Shown here in pieces: positions 9,470-17,974 of a stretch of DNA of 64,000 bases. The translations under genes and the position numbers were made by a program. Each line of letters begins with the position of its first letter. Positions within the stretch are counted from its first letter, which is position 1. The DNA is from Aequorivita capsosiphonis DSM 23843. GTDB taxonomy: Bacteria; Bacteroidota; Bacteroidia; Flavobacteriales; Flavobacteriaceae. Location of the stretch: assembly GCF_000429125.1 (NCBI RefSeq), contig NZ_KE386850.1, positions 83,940 to 147,939 on the forward strand, read 5' to 3'. The notes below the pieces were generated by a model. That model was not told the origin of the DNA and made no database searches. It was given only the letters and a program-made list of their open reading frames with translations.

Positions 9470-10477
9470 ATGAAACTCCAAACCGAAATACCTTTATCTC
9501 CCGAAGAAAATCAAATAGATTACTCTTCAAAAATCCTGTTGCTTGGAAGTTGTTTTTCAGAGAATATTGGAGCGAAGTTGGATTATTTTAAGTTTCAGAA
9601 TATTCAAAATCCATTTGGAGTTATTTTTAATCCGGTGTCTATTGAAAAATTGATAGTTAGAGCGATTGACAAGAATTCTTTTTCCGAAGAAGACATCTTT
9701 CAACATAATGGAATTTGGAAATGTTTTGAAGCGCACTCAGAGCTTTCTTCATTGGATAAAAATGAATTTTTAGAGAATTTAAATTCTGCTTTAAAAAACC
9801 TTCGAGAAGCACTTTTCTCTTCCACTCATATTATATTCACTTTTGGGACTTCTTGGGTTTATAAGAATTTGGATGCTTCGGCTCCGCTCGGCAACCGTGC
9901 CTCGGCTTCGCTCGGCAACCGTATTTCGGCTCCGCATAGCAATCAAAAAATAGTAGCCAATTGTCATAAACTTCCACAGAAAAATTTTCAAAAGGAATTG
10001 CTTTCCATTGAAACCATTTCAAAAAGTCTTCAAAATATATTCGATAAAACTTCAGAAGTAAACGCGAAGGCTGTTATAATAAATACTGTTTCGCCAGTTA
10101 GGCATGTTAAAGATGGTTTTGTTGAAAATACACTGAGTAAAGCGCATCTTTTTTCTGCAATCCACGACTTTAAAAATCCGCGATCCTTCTATTTTCCTTC
10201 TTATGAAATCGTGATGGACGAGTTACGCGATTATCGTTATTATTCAGAGGATCTACTTCATCCCAATAAAACTGCTATTGAAATTATTTGGCAGAAATTT
10301 TCAAAAGTGTGGATTTCTTCTGAAACAGAATCCTTTCAGAAAGAAATTGCTTCTATTCAAAGAGGTTTGCTTCACAAACCTTTCAATCCTGAAAGTGAGG
10401 AGCATATTCAGTTTGCAAAAACACTTCAAAAGAAAATTGCTGTGATTCAGCAGCATTTCCAGGATATTAAATTTTAG
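9470..10477 (+). CDS. GSCFA-family protein with an in-frame repeat insertion
   Basis: 335 residues. The family signature LLGSCFSENIG lies near the N-terminus (Gly26-Ser27-Cys28), followed by NPFGVIFNPVSI, FTFGTSWVY, IVANCHKLPQ, NTVSPVRHV and HPNKTAIEIIW, all typical of GSCFA proteins, a group related to SGNH hydrolases. The last motif probably supplies the catalytic Asp-His pair; the substrate is unknown. Residues 136-159 consist of three 8-residue units (ASAPLGNR, ASASLGNR, ISAPHSNQ), encoded by three 24-bp DNA repeats, inserted between the WVY strand and the VANCHK loop. The frame is kept and the rest of the family pattern is intact, so the protein may still work. Confidence 0.88.
   Translation: MKLQTEIPLSPEENQIDYSSKILLLGSCFSENIGAKLDYFKFQNIQNPFGVIFNPVSIEKLIVRAIDKNSFSEEDIFQHNGIWKCFEAHSELSSLDKNEFLENLNSALKNLREALFSSTHIIFTFGTSWVYKNLDASAPLGNRASASLGNRISAPHSNQKIVANCHKLPQKNFQKELLSIETISKSLQNIFDKTSEVNAKAVIINTVSPVRHVKDGFVENTLSKAHLFSAIHDFKNPRSFYFPSYEIVMDELRDYRYYSEDLLHPNKTAIEIIWQKFSKVWISSETESFQKEIASIQRGLLHKPFNPESEEHIQFAKTLQKKIAVIQQHFQDIKF
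9875..9946. repeat. Three 24-bp tandem repeats inside a CDS
   Basis: Units at 9875-9898, 9899-9922 and 9923-9946 share TCGGCTYCGC and end in GGCAACCGT in the first two; the third is more diverged. They are in phase with the codons and encode 8-residue units. They are GC-richer than the surrounding gene. Confidence 0.9.
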
Positions 10478-10484
10478 AATCTCA

Positions 10485-10508
10485 TACCCCCTTTGCGGGC
10501 TAGGGGGA
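10485..10508. repeat. C/G-rich CCCCC...GGGGG repeat (family C)
   Basis: A short inverted repeat, TACCCCCTTTGCGGG followed by CTAGGGGGA, lies just after the GSCFA gene. It belongs with the copies at 24374, 26595, 27254 and 27351. Confidence 0.65.
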
Positions 10509-10513
10509 AAAAT

Positions 10514-10559
10514 ACGTCAATTGCCCTATTGTTAACTGTTTGGTTTTGGGGCAATTTTG
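10514..10559 (+). promoter_or_regulatory. Shared ACGTCAATTGCCCTATT motif and -7-like box, copy 1
   Basis: The 17-nt motif at 10514-10530 matches 16 of 17 positions of the copy at 13517-13533 and 14 of 17 of the copy at 11354-11370. A CAATTTTG -7-like box lies at 10552-10559. The lipoprotein ATG is at 10609. The motif may be an operator for the response regulator encoded at 13592. Confidence 0.5.
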
Positions 10560-10608
10560 TTTTCAATAACAATCGAAACCCAAAAAGGGTGACTAAAAAC
10601 CAAATATT

Positions 10609-11133
10609 ATGAAAATATTCAACAAAACAATTTTAGTGTTAATGGCAGTAGTTGCCATGAGTTTTACTTCTTGTAGCAAAGATGATGATGGAGGTTCGGA
10701 TCCAGATGGCGGAACGGGTACTTTTTCAGCTAAAGTAAACGGAGATTCTTTTATTTCATTGGATGGAACAGTTACTGGCCAGATTACACAAGCTGGTCCA
10801 ACAAAAGTTTTTGCTATTAGTGCGGGAACTATGCAATCTGAGAATTTGCAGATGGTTGTTACCACTTTTGATGGGGTAGGAACGTACGATCTGAATTTTA
10901 CAAATGTTGGAACCTATAGCTATTTACCGGATCCTAGCAATCCAGATCCAAGTACAGTAGTGATTTTTAGTACTGGCAACGGTCAAGCCTCTAACGGACA
11001 GCTTAAAGTTTCGAGTTTTGAAGGTAATATTGCAAAAGGAACCTTTAGCTTCTCTGCCTATAACTTAGAGAACCCGTCACAATCAACTTCGGTAACAGAT
11101 GGAGAATTTAATATAGAAATGACTATGAATTAA
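10609..11133 (+). CDS. Secreted lipoprotein, unknown function
   Basis: 174 residues. A lipoprotein signal ends at a Cys around residue 21 (MSFTSCSKDDDGG). The run of Asp directly after the Cys is the kind of lipoprotein export signal that sends Bacteroidota lipoproteins to the cell surface. The mature part is a small beta-rich domain starting FSAKVNGDSFISLDG and ending DGEFNIEM, a pattern seen in DUF6252-like flavobacterial lipoproteins. The promoter region has the motif shared with the neighbouring two-component genes, so it may be a target of that system. No enzyme motif is visible. Confidence 0.8.
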   Translation: MKIFNKTILVLMAVVAMSFTSCSKDDDGGSDPDGGTGTFSAKVNGDSFISLDGTVTGQITQAGPTKVFAISAGTMQSENLQMVVTTFDGVGTYDLNFTNVGTYSYLPDPSNPDPSTVVIFSTGNGQASNGQLKVSSFEGNIAKGTFSFSAYNLENPSQSTSVTDGEFNIEMTMN

Positions 11134-11312
11134 ATCCATCTTTATCAATAAAGAGAAAAATATTAATTTGGGTTTTTTTAGAGTAGAGGAATTCTTTATG
11201 ACAAAGCAGACAGCTATTCATATTTGTCTATGATCTTAAGATCTAAAAAAATCTGCTACCTCAATATTTTTTCAGACCCCAAATGAAGTGAGGAGCATTT
11301 GTGGTACCTAAG

Positions 11313-11347
11313 ACCCCATTGTTCAACTTTGGGGTTTTTGATTTTTT
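11313..11347 (+). terminator. Probable rho-independent terminator
   Basis: ACCCCA (11313-11318) can pair with TGGGGT (11330-11335), followed by a T-rich run to 11347. It lies between the lipoprotein gene and the two-component genes. Confidence 0.55.
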
Positions 11348-11353
11348 ATAAAT

Positions 11354-11399
11354 AAGGCAATTGCCCTATTTGACCGAAGATGAAATAGAATTATCTTTA
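11354..11399 (+). promoter_or_regulatory. Shared TTGCCCTATT motif and -7 box, copy 2
   Basis: The motif at 11354-11370 contains the palindrome GGCAATTGCC (11356-11365) and ends in TTGCCCTATT. A TATCTTTA -7-like box lies at 11392-11399. The ATG of the small membrane protein follows at 11422. Confidence 0.5.
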
Positions 11400-11421
11400 A
11401 GCGTTTAAACTAAGTCCAAAA

Positions 11422-11658
11422 ATGTATTTAGAAATTATCATAGCCCTAATTCTAGTGCTGTCTGTCTTGGGGATTTGGTTATGGTTTTTTAAGAAAAATG
11501 GAGCCTTACTTTATCTTCATAACCAAAATATTTTGGATTTAGAAAGTAAAATTTCCAAGAACCGTTTTCAGATTAATAGTAGAAACTCAAATCTTAGCAA
11601 ATATCACTTTTTAAAATACAACTTAAATGAGGCTTTGGTTCGTCAAATGGAAATCTAG
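11422..11658 (+). CDS. Small single-pass membrane protein of unknown function
   Basis: 78 residues. One membrane helix (about 3-24, EIIIALILVLSVLGIWLWFF) is followed by a charged, probably helical segment (LHNQNILDLESKISKNRFQINSR). It resembles no family I know. It lies 9 bp upstream of the histidine kinase gene and behind the shared promoter motif, so it is likely the first gene of the kinase operon and could be an accessory to the kinase. Its reality is supported by operon position and composition rather than by homology. Confidence 0.6.
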   Translation: MYLEIIIALILVLSVLGIWLWFFKKNGALLYLHNQNILDLESKISKNRFQINSRNSNLSKYHFLKYNLNEALVRQMEI

Positions 11659-11667
11659 GTATAAATT

Positions 11668-13443
11668 ATGAAACGATTTCTGCTCCAAATAGTTGTTTTT
11701 CTTATTTTCACGATTTCCTTTTCACAGGAAAAAAAAGTGATTGATTCCATTAATAATCTTTATGTTCAAGGGCTTAACATACCCCAAGACTCCATTGTTT
11801 CTTTGTTTCAAAGAAATTTAAACAATGCTGAAAAAATCTCATACGAACTTGGAATGGCAGATGCATATTCCCAGCTCAGCTTGGTTTATGGATACCAAGG
11901 AAAATATGAAGAGAGTACTAAAAATTCGATTAAAGGAATTAAGCTGTATGAAAAACTGAATCAACTGGACAGGGTTGCAGACTATTATGCCGAAATGGGA
12001 TATGCAATGAAATACCGCGATTTAGAACTGGGCCTTTATTATATGCAGAAAGGGAAAAATATAGCGGAGGCCAATGATTTTAAAAATGAGCTTAAGGATA
12101 TTTATAACAACTACGGCGTTTTAAAAGAAATTAATAACGAGTTAGACAGTGCGCTGTTTTACTTTAACAAAGGCTTAGATATAAAACTGAAATTGAACGA
12201 TACCATTGGTGTTCCATATAGTTGGAGCAATATGGCTGGTGTGTATGGATTACAAGAAAATTTTTCAAAATCGAGAGAGTTTTTCAATAAATCACTTCAA
12301 CGAAGATTAGTTTGGGCAGATTCGTTGGGAATCGCTGAAAATTACACCCAATTGGGGGAGGTTTTTATGGCAGAGAAAAAATGGAAAAATGCCATCCCGC
12401 TCATGCACAAATCACTTCCGATCTCATTGAAAAAGCGATATCAAAATCTGACGCAGTATAACTATAAAATGCTTTCAGATATTTATAAAAAACTAAGGAA
12501 TACCGATTCGGCTTTGTATTATTTTGAGCAATATTCTGTTGTAAAAGATAGCGTTCACGGTATAAGAGTACAAGAAAAAATTGCAGCGCTAAACATTGAG
12601 TTTGAAACAGAAAAGAAGCAAAATGAAATTCTTTTACAGAAAACAGCATTGGCAGAAAAGGATCTGGAAGTAAGACGAAAGAACACTATTATATTTGGTA
12701 GTTTGGGACTGGCTTTAGTTCTTGGGCTTTTGGGGTATCTGCTTTATAATCAACAAAAACTAAAAAACCGACAGCTTCAGAAAGAGAGCGAGTTAAAATC
12801 GGCCTTGGCAAAAATTGAAATACAGAATAAACTGCAGGAGCAACGTTTAAGGATTTCCAGAGATTTGCACGATAATATTGGAGCACAACTCACTTTTATC
12901 ATATCCAGTATTGACAATCTTAAATACGGATTTTCAGATATTGGTGAAAAACTTGGAAACAAACTTAGTAGTATCAGTACTTTCACTTCACAAACTATTT
13001 ATGAATTGCGGGACACTATTTGGGCAATGAATAAGGAAAGCATCACTTTTGAAGATTTGCAGGCTAGAATTGCTAATTTTATTGAACACGCAAAGAACGC
13101 TTCCGATTCAACGGAGTTTTCATTTAATATTGATGAAAGTGTAAATGTTGCGCAGGTTTTTACTTCTGTTGAAGGGATGAATATTTACAGAATTATTCAA
13201 GAAGCTGTAAATAATACATTAAAATACGCTTCCGCAGATGAAATTGAAGTCAATATTTCAGAAAAACAAAATCAATATCTTATCGAAATTATTGACAATG
13301 GGATTGGTTTTGATCAAGATTCCGTTGAAATGGGTAATGGTCTTAACAATATAAAAAAACGCGCCCGAGAAATTAGAGGAACACTTGAAATTATTTCGAT
13401 ATTGAGTAAGGGGACGAGAATAATTCTATATGTTCCAAAATAG
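11668..13443 (+). CDS. TPR-containing sensor histidine kinase (HisKA_3 type)
   Basis: 591 residues. A signal peptide (about 1-20, ending FSQ) leads into TPR-like repeats (about 30-280, e.g. ALFYFNKGLDIKLKLND and DSALYYFEQYSVVKD), a coiled coil, one membrane helix (about 336-358) and a cytoplasmic kinase. The phosphoacceptor is His401 in SRDLHDNIGAQL, the HisKA_3 motif. ATPase boxes are QEAVNNTLKYA and DNGIGFD. The periplasmic TPR part should sense or bind a partner. The LuxR-type regulator at 13592 is the natural cognate. This architecture is common in Bacteroidota; the signal is unknown. Confidence 0.93.
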   Translation: MKRFLLQIVVFLIFTISFSQEKKVIDSINNLYVQGLNIPQDSIVSLFQRNLNNAEKISYELGMADAYSQLSLVYGYQGKYEESTKNSIKGIKLYEKLNQLDRVADYYAEMGYAMKYRDLELGLYYMQKGKNIAEANDFKNELKDIYNNYGVLKEINNELDSALFYFNKGLDIKLKLNDTIGVPYSWSNMAGVYGLQENFSKSREFFNKSLQRRLVWADSLGIAENYTQLGEVFMAEKKWKNAIPLMHKSLPISLKKRYQNLTQYNYKMLSDIYKKLRNTDSALYYFEQYSVVKDSVHGIRVQEKIAALNIEFETEKKQNEILLQKTALAEKDLEVRRKNTIIFGSLGLALVLGLLGYLLYNQQKLKNRQLQKESELKSALAKIEIQNKLQEQRLRISRDLHDNIGAQLTFIISSIDNLKYGFSDIGEKLGNKLSSISTFTSQTIYELRDTIWAMNKESITFEDLQARIANFIEHAKNASDSTEFSFNIDESVNVAQVFTSVEGMNIYRIIQEAVNNTLKYASADEIEVNISEKQNQYLIEIIDNGIGFDQDSVEMGNGLNNIKKRAREIRGTLEIISILSKGTRIILYVPK

Positions 13444-13516
13444 TCATCCGTACTGAACTTCCGTCTTCCGTCATCAAGCATTTTGCTTTGTTCTTTTTTC
13501 TTGCGTCTATAATTAT

Positions 13517-13571
13517 ACGTCATTTGCCCTATTTCAGCTATAATTCTTAAATTGTATTTTTAGTATCTTTA
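13517..13571 (+). promoter_or_regulatory. Shared ACGTCATTTGCCCTATT motif and -7 box, copy 3
   Basis: The motif at 13517-13533 differs by one base from the copy at 10514. A TATCTTTA box at 13564-13571 lies 20 bp before the ATG of the response regulator. The regulator therefore has its own promoter, although the kinase gene is just upstream. Confidence 0.5.
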
Positions 13572-13591
13572 ACTAATCTAACCAAACTGAA

Positions 13592-14239
13592 ATGTTACAT
13601 ATCGCAATTGTAGATGATAACAGTTTCTTAATTCACGCCATCAAGGAAAAACTCTCTTTTTTTGAAGATGTTTCAGTAAAACACACTTCATTAAACGGTA
13701 GTGAACTCCTCACAAAATTAGGCGAAAATCACAACTTGGATTTAATTTTGATGGATATTGAAATGCCCGTTCTCAATGGCATTGAAACCACACAAATTGT
13801 AAAACAGAAATATCCACACATCAAAATAATTATGCTTACGGCTTTTGATAATGATGAGCATATTTTCAATGCGATAAAGGCCGGTGCTGATGGTTATTTA
13901 TTGAAAGAAATCAATCCAAAGGATCTGTATAATGGAATACGAGAGACCTTAAATGGCGGGGCGGCCATGAACCCATCTATTGCAATGAAAACTTTAAAAC
14001 TGTTAAGAAATCCTATTGATATCCAAAATTTACGTGATAAAGAAGAAATTTCACTTTCCAATCGTGAAGTTGAGGTTTTGGAACAATTGAGCAAAGGTTT
14101 GAGCTATACTTTAATTGCCAAACATCTCTTTCTTTCACCCAGCACCGTCCGCAAGCACATTGAAAATATCTATAGAAAATTACAAGTTCACAGTAAGATC
14201 GAAGCGGTGCAAAAGGCAAAAAATCACAATATAATTTAG
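13592..14239 (+). CDS. LuxR/NarL-family response regulator
   Basis: 215 residues. The receiver domain (about 1-120) has the acidic pair IVDDN (Asp8, Asp9), the phosphoacceptor Asp55 in LILMDIEMPVLNG and the conserved Lys in GYLLKEI. The C-terminal LuxR helix-turn-helix (about 148-205) reads LSNREVEVLEQLSKGLSYTLIAKHLFLSPSTVRKHIENIYRKL. It should be phosphorylated by the kinase encoded at 11668. A near-identical 17-nt motif stands before this gene and before the lipoprotein gene at 10609, with a related copy before the kinase operon, which fits autoregulation. Confidence 0.94.
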   Translation: MLHIAIVDDNSFLIHAIKEKLSFFEDVSVKHTSLNGSELLTKLGENHNLDLILMDIEMPVLNGIETTQIVKQKYPHIKIIMLTAFDNDEHIFNAIKAGADGYLLKEINPKDLYNGIRETLNGGAAMNPSIAMKTLKLLRNPIDIQNLRDKEEISLSNREVEVLEQLSKGLSYTLIAKHLFLSPSTVRKHIENIYRKLQVHSKIEAVQKAKNHNII

Positions 14240-14412
14240 TCACCGTCGATTGTATCCCAATTTCGAACTGAAATTTTTTGGGTATGGAAATCTTGTTTCG
14301 AATTAAGCATTCGTGTATTCGTGGTTTGCTTAGAAAACTTTTCTTACTCAAAAAATATAGTGTAATTTTACTTTTCACTTCATATTAATTCTATTACATC
14401 AAACCCCACATT

Positions 14413-15963
14413 ATGAAAAAACTATTTGCGTTTAGTCTCGCCTTTCTTTTTATTTCTACATCTTCAATTTTTTCACAAGAAAAAAATCAAGTCGTTGATG
14501 GAATTGTGAAGGAAGCTTATGAAAACTCACATCTCAAAAATCTTGCTCACGAATTAATGGACGATATAGGTCCACGATTAGTTGGTACACCTCAAATGCA
14601 AAAAGCAAATGATTGGGCGGTAGCCAAATATAAATCTTGGGGCATTTCTGCGGAAAATCAACAATGGGGCGAATGGAAAGGCTGGGAGCGAGGCGTTACC
14701 CATATTGATATGGTTTACCCAAGAGTACAAACTTTAGATGGAACGCAGTTAGCTTGGAATCCTGGAACTTCTTCAAAAGGAGTAACTGCAGAGTTAGTTG
14801 TGCTTCCAGAGGTTAAAAATGCAGATGAATTTAATAAATGGCTTCCTACAGTTAAAGGGAAGTTCGTTATGATTGGAATGAAAGAAGAAACCGGTAGACC
14901 GGATTACAACTGGAAAGAATGGGCAACGCCAGAATCGTTTCAGAAAATGAAAGATGAGCGAACTGCACAAGTTAATGCTTGGAATGCTAATATGAGAAAT
15001 ATGGGCTATACCAAAAAGAGTATTGTTGAAGTCCTCGAAAAAGCAGGTGCAGCAGGAATTGTAGATTCATATTGGTCTAAAGGTTTTGGAGTAAATAAAA
15101 TATTTGGTGCACAAACCAAAAAAATTCCCACTGTAGATATTGAATTGGAAGATTACACGATGCTTTACAGAATGGTAGAACACGGAGACAAACCGAAAAT
15201 ACACGTGGTTGCAGAATCTAAAGATCTAGGCATAGTACCCACCTTTAACACGATTGCTGAAATTAAAGGAACTGAAAAGCCAGAAGAATATATAATTCTT
15301 TCTGCGCATTTTGATTCTTGGGATGGTGGAACCGGTGCTACCGATAATGGAACTGGAACTTTGGTTATGATGGAAACTATGCGAATCTTGAAAAAATTAT
15401 ATCCGAATCCTAAACGTACAATTATCGCCGGACATTGGGGCAGTGAGGAGCAAGGTTTAAATGGTTCTTTGGCTTTTGTAGAAGATCATCCCGAAATTGT
15501 AAAAAACATTCAAGCAGTATTTAATCAGGACAATGGTACCGGACGAGTTGTAAAAATCAATGGTGCAGGTTTTTTACATTCTTATGATTATATTTCACGC
15601 TGGCTATCTGCCGTTCCAGATACAGTAAGCAGACATATTGAAACTACTTTCCCAGGATCACCGGCCAGTGGCGGATCAGATAATGCTTCTTTCGTTATGG
15701 CTGGAGCTCCAGCTTTTGGTTTAAGTTCTTTAAGTTGGGATTATTGGAACTACACTTGGCATACCAACCGCGATACCTACGACAAGATAATTTTTGACGA
15801 TGTACAAAACAACGTTATTCTAACCGCGGTAATGACGTATATGGCTTCGGAAGATGAAGCATCAACATCGAAGGAGCAGATTATTTTGCCGATTGATAAG
15901 AAAACAGGAGAACCTGGTAAATGGCCAACACCTAGATCTCCAGAGCGTAAGGGTGGAATGTAA
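14413..15963 (+). CDS. Secreted M28-family zinc aminopeptidase
   Basis: 516 residues with a signal peptide (about 1-21, ending IFSQE). A PA-like segment lies in the first half (about 120-270) and the M28 catalytic domain in the second. Zinc ligands and catalytic residues are visible in SAHFDSWDGG, GATDNGTGT, GSEEQGLNG, NQDNGTG and YTWHTNRDTYD. It probably trims peptides in the periplasm or outside the cell. The C-terminus is short and has no T9SS sorting domain. The gene is monocistronic and ends at a strong terminator shared with metK. Confidence 0.92.
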   Translation: MKKLFAFSLAFLFISTSSIFSQEKNQVVDGIVKEAYENSHLKNLAHELMDDIGPRLVGTPQMQKANDWAVAKYKSWGISAENQQWGEWKGWERGVTHIDMVYPRVQTLDGTQLAWNPGTSSKGVTAELVVLPEVKNADEFNKWLPTVKGKFVMIGMKEETGRPDYNWKEWATPESFQKMKDERTAQVNAWNANMRNMGYTKKSIVEVLEKAGAAGIVDSYWSKGFGVNKIFGAQTKKIPTVDIELEDYTMLYRMVEHGDKPKIHVVAESKDLGIVPTFNTIAEIKGTEKPEEYIILSAHFDSWDGGTGATDNGTGTLVMMETMRILKKLYPNPKRTIIAGHWGSEEQGLNGSLAFVEDHPEIVKNIQAVFNQDNGTGRVVKINGAGFLHSYDYISRWLSAVPDTVSRHIETTFPGSPASGGSDNASFVMAGAPAFGLSSLSWDYWNYTWHTNRDTYDKIIFDDVQNNVILTAVMTYMASEDEASTSKEQIILPIDKKTGEPGKWPTPRSPERKGGM

Positions 15964-15976
15964 GTAAGGTTAATCA

Positions 15977-16037
15977 CCAAAAAACAAATCCCAAATTCCA
16001 AAAGGTTATTTTTTGGAATTTGGGATTTGTTTTTTGG
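15977..16037. terminator. Bidirectional terminator hairpin, 27-bp perfect stem
   Basis: Arms 15977-16003 and 16011-16037 are perfectly complementary, with a 7-nt loop and T/A-rich ends on both strands. It lies between the convergent M28 and metK genes. The arm also has a roughly 7-bp period (CAAATCC, CAAATTC, CAAAA). Confidence 0.88.
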
Positions 16038-16065
16038 TATTTATTTGATGATTGGTAATTGTAAT

Positions 16066-17319
16066 TTATAGCCCAAAAGCTTTTTTCACTTCGTCAAGCC
16101 TATCCAATTTCTCCCAAGTGAAAAGCTCGACTTCTTTTGTAATTTGGCCATTATATGGACTTTCAAAAGTTTTTGTAATCACTTCTGGATTTCTACCCAT
16201 ATGGCCGTAAGCTGCTGTTTCAGAATAAATGGGATTTCGAAGTTTTAATCTTTTTTCAATCGCGGCAGGGCGCATATTGAATATTTCCGAAACCTTTTTG
16301 GCAATTTCACCATCAGAAAGATTTACATTTTTAGAATTGTATGTATTTACCAAGATAGACGTGGGTTCCACAACGCCAATTGCGTAGGAGACCTGCACCA
16401 AAATCTCATCTGCAACACCTGCCGCAACAAGATTTTTGGCGATGTGTCTAGCGGCATAAGCCGCACTTCTATCAACTTTACTTGGATCCTTACCACTAAA
16501 GGCACCACCACCGTGAGCTCCTTTTCCGCCGTAAGTATCTACAATAATCTTTCTGCCCGTTAATCCCGTATCTCCGTGTGGCCCGCCGATCACAAACTTT
16601 CCTGTTGGGTTTATATGATAAACAATGGCATCATTAAACAATTTCTGAACGTAATCTGGAAGTAGCTTTTTTACCCTTGGAATTAAAATTTCTTCAATGT
16701 CTTTTTTGATTTTTTTCAGCATTGGTTCATCTTCATCAAAATCGTCGTGTTGGGTTGAAACCACAATCGCAACAATTTTCTGAGGCACATTATCGTCGCT
16801 GTATTCTATGGTCACCTGACTTTTTGAATCTGGGCGCAGGTATTTTATTTCGTCGTCCTCTCTTCGAAGGGACGCCAATTCAATCATTATTTTATGCGAA
16901 ATATCCAAAGCCAAAGGCATATAATTTTCGGTTTCCTTTGTGGCGTAACCGAACATCATTCCTTGATCTCCTGCTCCTTGTTCCTCCTTGTTTTCACGGT
17001 CAACACCTTGGTTGATGTCTTGCGATTGCTCGTGGATAAGTGAAATGACGCCGCAAGAATCACCGCTGAATTTATAGGCACCTTTTGTGTAACCTATCTT
17101 GTTGATTACGTCGCGCGCAATAGTTTGTACGTCAAGGTAGGTATTGCTTTTCACTTCGCCAGCTAGAACAACCTGTCCAGTGGTTACCAAAGTTTCGCAA
17201 GCTACTTTTGATTCAGGATCGAAAGCTAAAAAATTATCTAAAAGCGCATCGCTAATTTGATCCGCAACTTTATCTGGGTGTCCTTCAGAAACACTTTCCG
17301 AAGTAAATAAATAGGCCAT
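16066..17319 (-). CDS. metK: S-adenosylmethionine synthetase
   Basis: 417 residues. It makes SAM from methionine and ATP. Signatures include [20 protein letters not shown] at the N-terminus, [10 protein letters not shown], the phosphate-binding [20 protein letters not shown], and [19 protein letters not shown]. The sequence is somewhat longer than the usual 380-400 residues because of an insertion around residues 185-205 ([18 protein letters not shown]), as in many Bacteroidota. It diverges from metY across a 655-bp spacer. Its product is the ligand of the riboswitch in that spacer, although the riboswitch points toward metY, not metK. Confidence 0.98.
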   Translation of the reverse strand: MAYLFTSESVSEGHPDKVADQISDALLDNFLAFDPESKVACETLVTTGQVVLAGEVKSNTYLDVQTIARDVINKIGYTKGAYKFSGDSCGVISLIHEQSQDINQGVDRENKEEQGAGDQGMMFGYATKETENYMPLALDISHKIMIELASLRREDDEIKYLRPDSKSQVTIEYSDDNVPQKIVAIVVSTQHDDFDEDEPMLKKIKKDIEEILIPRVKKLLPDYVQKLFNDAIVYHINPTGKFVIGGPHGDTGLTGRKIIVDTYGGKGAHGGGAFSGKDPSKVDRSAAYAARHIAKNLVAAGVADEILVQVSYAIGVVEPTSILVNTYNSKNVNLSDGEIAKKVSEIFNMRPAAIEKRLKLRNPIYSETAAYGHMGRNPEVITKTFESPYNGQITKEVELFTWEKLDRLDEVKKAFGL

Positions 17320-17355
17320 AAACTGTGTTTAAAATTTTGTAAAAACTGTACACGA

Positions 17356-17445
17356 CCTAAGACGAAATGACTTAAGACGTACGACTAAAAAAAATTCAAA
17401 AAGTATTTAGTCTTAAGTCCTACGTCAAGCAGTCGTAAGTCATTT
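17356..17445. repeat. Heptamer-periodic hairpin (GACTTAA type)
   Basis: GACTTAAGAC (17369-17378) pairs exactly with GTCTTAAGTC (17410-17419), and the flanks carry further GACCTAAGACG and GTCGTAAGTC variants. The unit is GAC plus nTAA, period 7. Similar hairpins lie at 21463 and 41011. Confidence 0.8.
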
Positions 17446-17694
17446 TTAAGAAGATTTGACGGTCGCGATCAAGGGAAGTTTTCACTGCCTTTAGCATTTT
17501 TATCCCGTTTTTTCGATCGTTGAGTGGAGTCGAAGCGGTGGGATCTCATCCTCGGTAATTCCGATTCTGAAGAGGTTGCAATCAGTCAAATCTTTCCTCT
17601 TAAATTGTCTTGGCAAAAGTAGAAAAATTAAATGAAATTCAATTTTATTTAAAGTTTTTTGACAAAACATTAGGTTATTAAATTTTTCTGACGC

Positions 17695-17702
17695 TATATT
17701 TG
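17695..17702 (+). promoter_or_regulatory. metY: -7 promoter box for metY
   Basis: TATATTTG matches the Bacteroidota TAnnTTTG element and lies 30 bp before the riboswitch. A clear -33 element at standard spacing is not seen. Confidence 0.5.
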
Positions 17703-17732
17703 CACTCACAAAGTTCAAACCTTTATTGAAAT

Positions 17733-17850
17733 GTTATCAAGAAAGGCCGAGGGATTAGACCCTATGACGCCTTAGCAACCCTTTCTCCGGAATGAAGGTG
17801 CTACATTCTACAACAATTCTGATTTTTTTTTAGAATTGACGATAGATAAC
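17733..17850 (+). promoter_or_regulatory. SAM-I (S-box) riboswitch
   Basis: P1 is GTTATC (17733-17738) with GATAAC (17845-17850). The core reads AAGAAAGGCCGAGGG, ACCCTATGACGCC and TTAGCAACC, then GGAATGAAGGTGCTACATTC, which has the S-box AAGGTGCTA element in P3, and a P4 hairpin CAATTCT/AGAATTG (17814-17838). The order and motifs are those of the SAM-I class. It precedes metY by 124 bp, so it should reduce metY expression when SAM is plentiful. Confidence 0.93.
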
Positions 17851-17857
17851 GACAAGA

Positions 17858-17896
17858 CAATTTCTTTTCTGAAATTGCTTTTCATTTATTCTTTTT
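17858..17896 (+). terminator. Possible riboswitch expression-platform terminator
   Basis: CAATTTC (17858-17864) pairs with GAAATTG (17871-17877), followed by a T-rich stretch. GAATTG (17833-17838) in the riboswitch could compete for CAATTT, giving an antiterminator. The stem is weak, so this is tentative. Confidence 0.4.
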
Positions 17897-17974
17897 AACA
17901 TTTTTCTATTTTTTCGCTGCGGCGGATTGATCTTTTGTTTTAATCTTTTTTATTAACTCAAAAAAACTAGAAAA

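Larger units (their letters stand above)
17320..17974. other. 655-bp metK-metY intergenic region
   Basis: It holds a heptamer-periodic hairpin (17356-17445), a stretch around 17510-17600 that looks like another dispersed repeat (GAGTGGAGTCGAAGCGG), an AT-rich promoter region with a TATATTTG box, the SAM riboswitch (17733-17850) and a possible terminator (17858-17896). No protein gene is convincing. Confidence 0.7.

Noticed and set aside
17500-17718. Minus-strand ORF in the metK-metY spacer
   Set aside because: No family resemblance; it spans repeat and promoter DNA.
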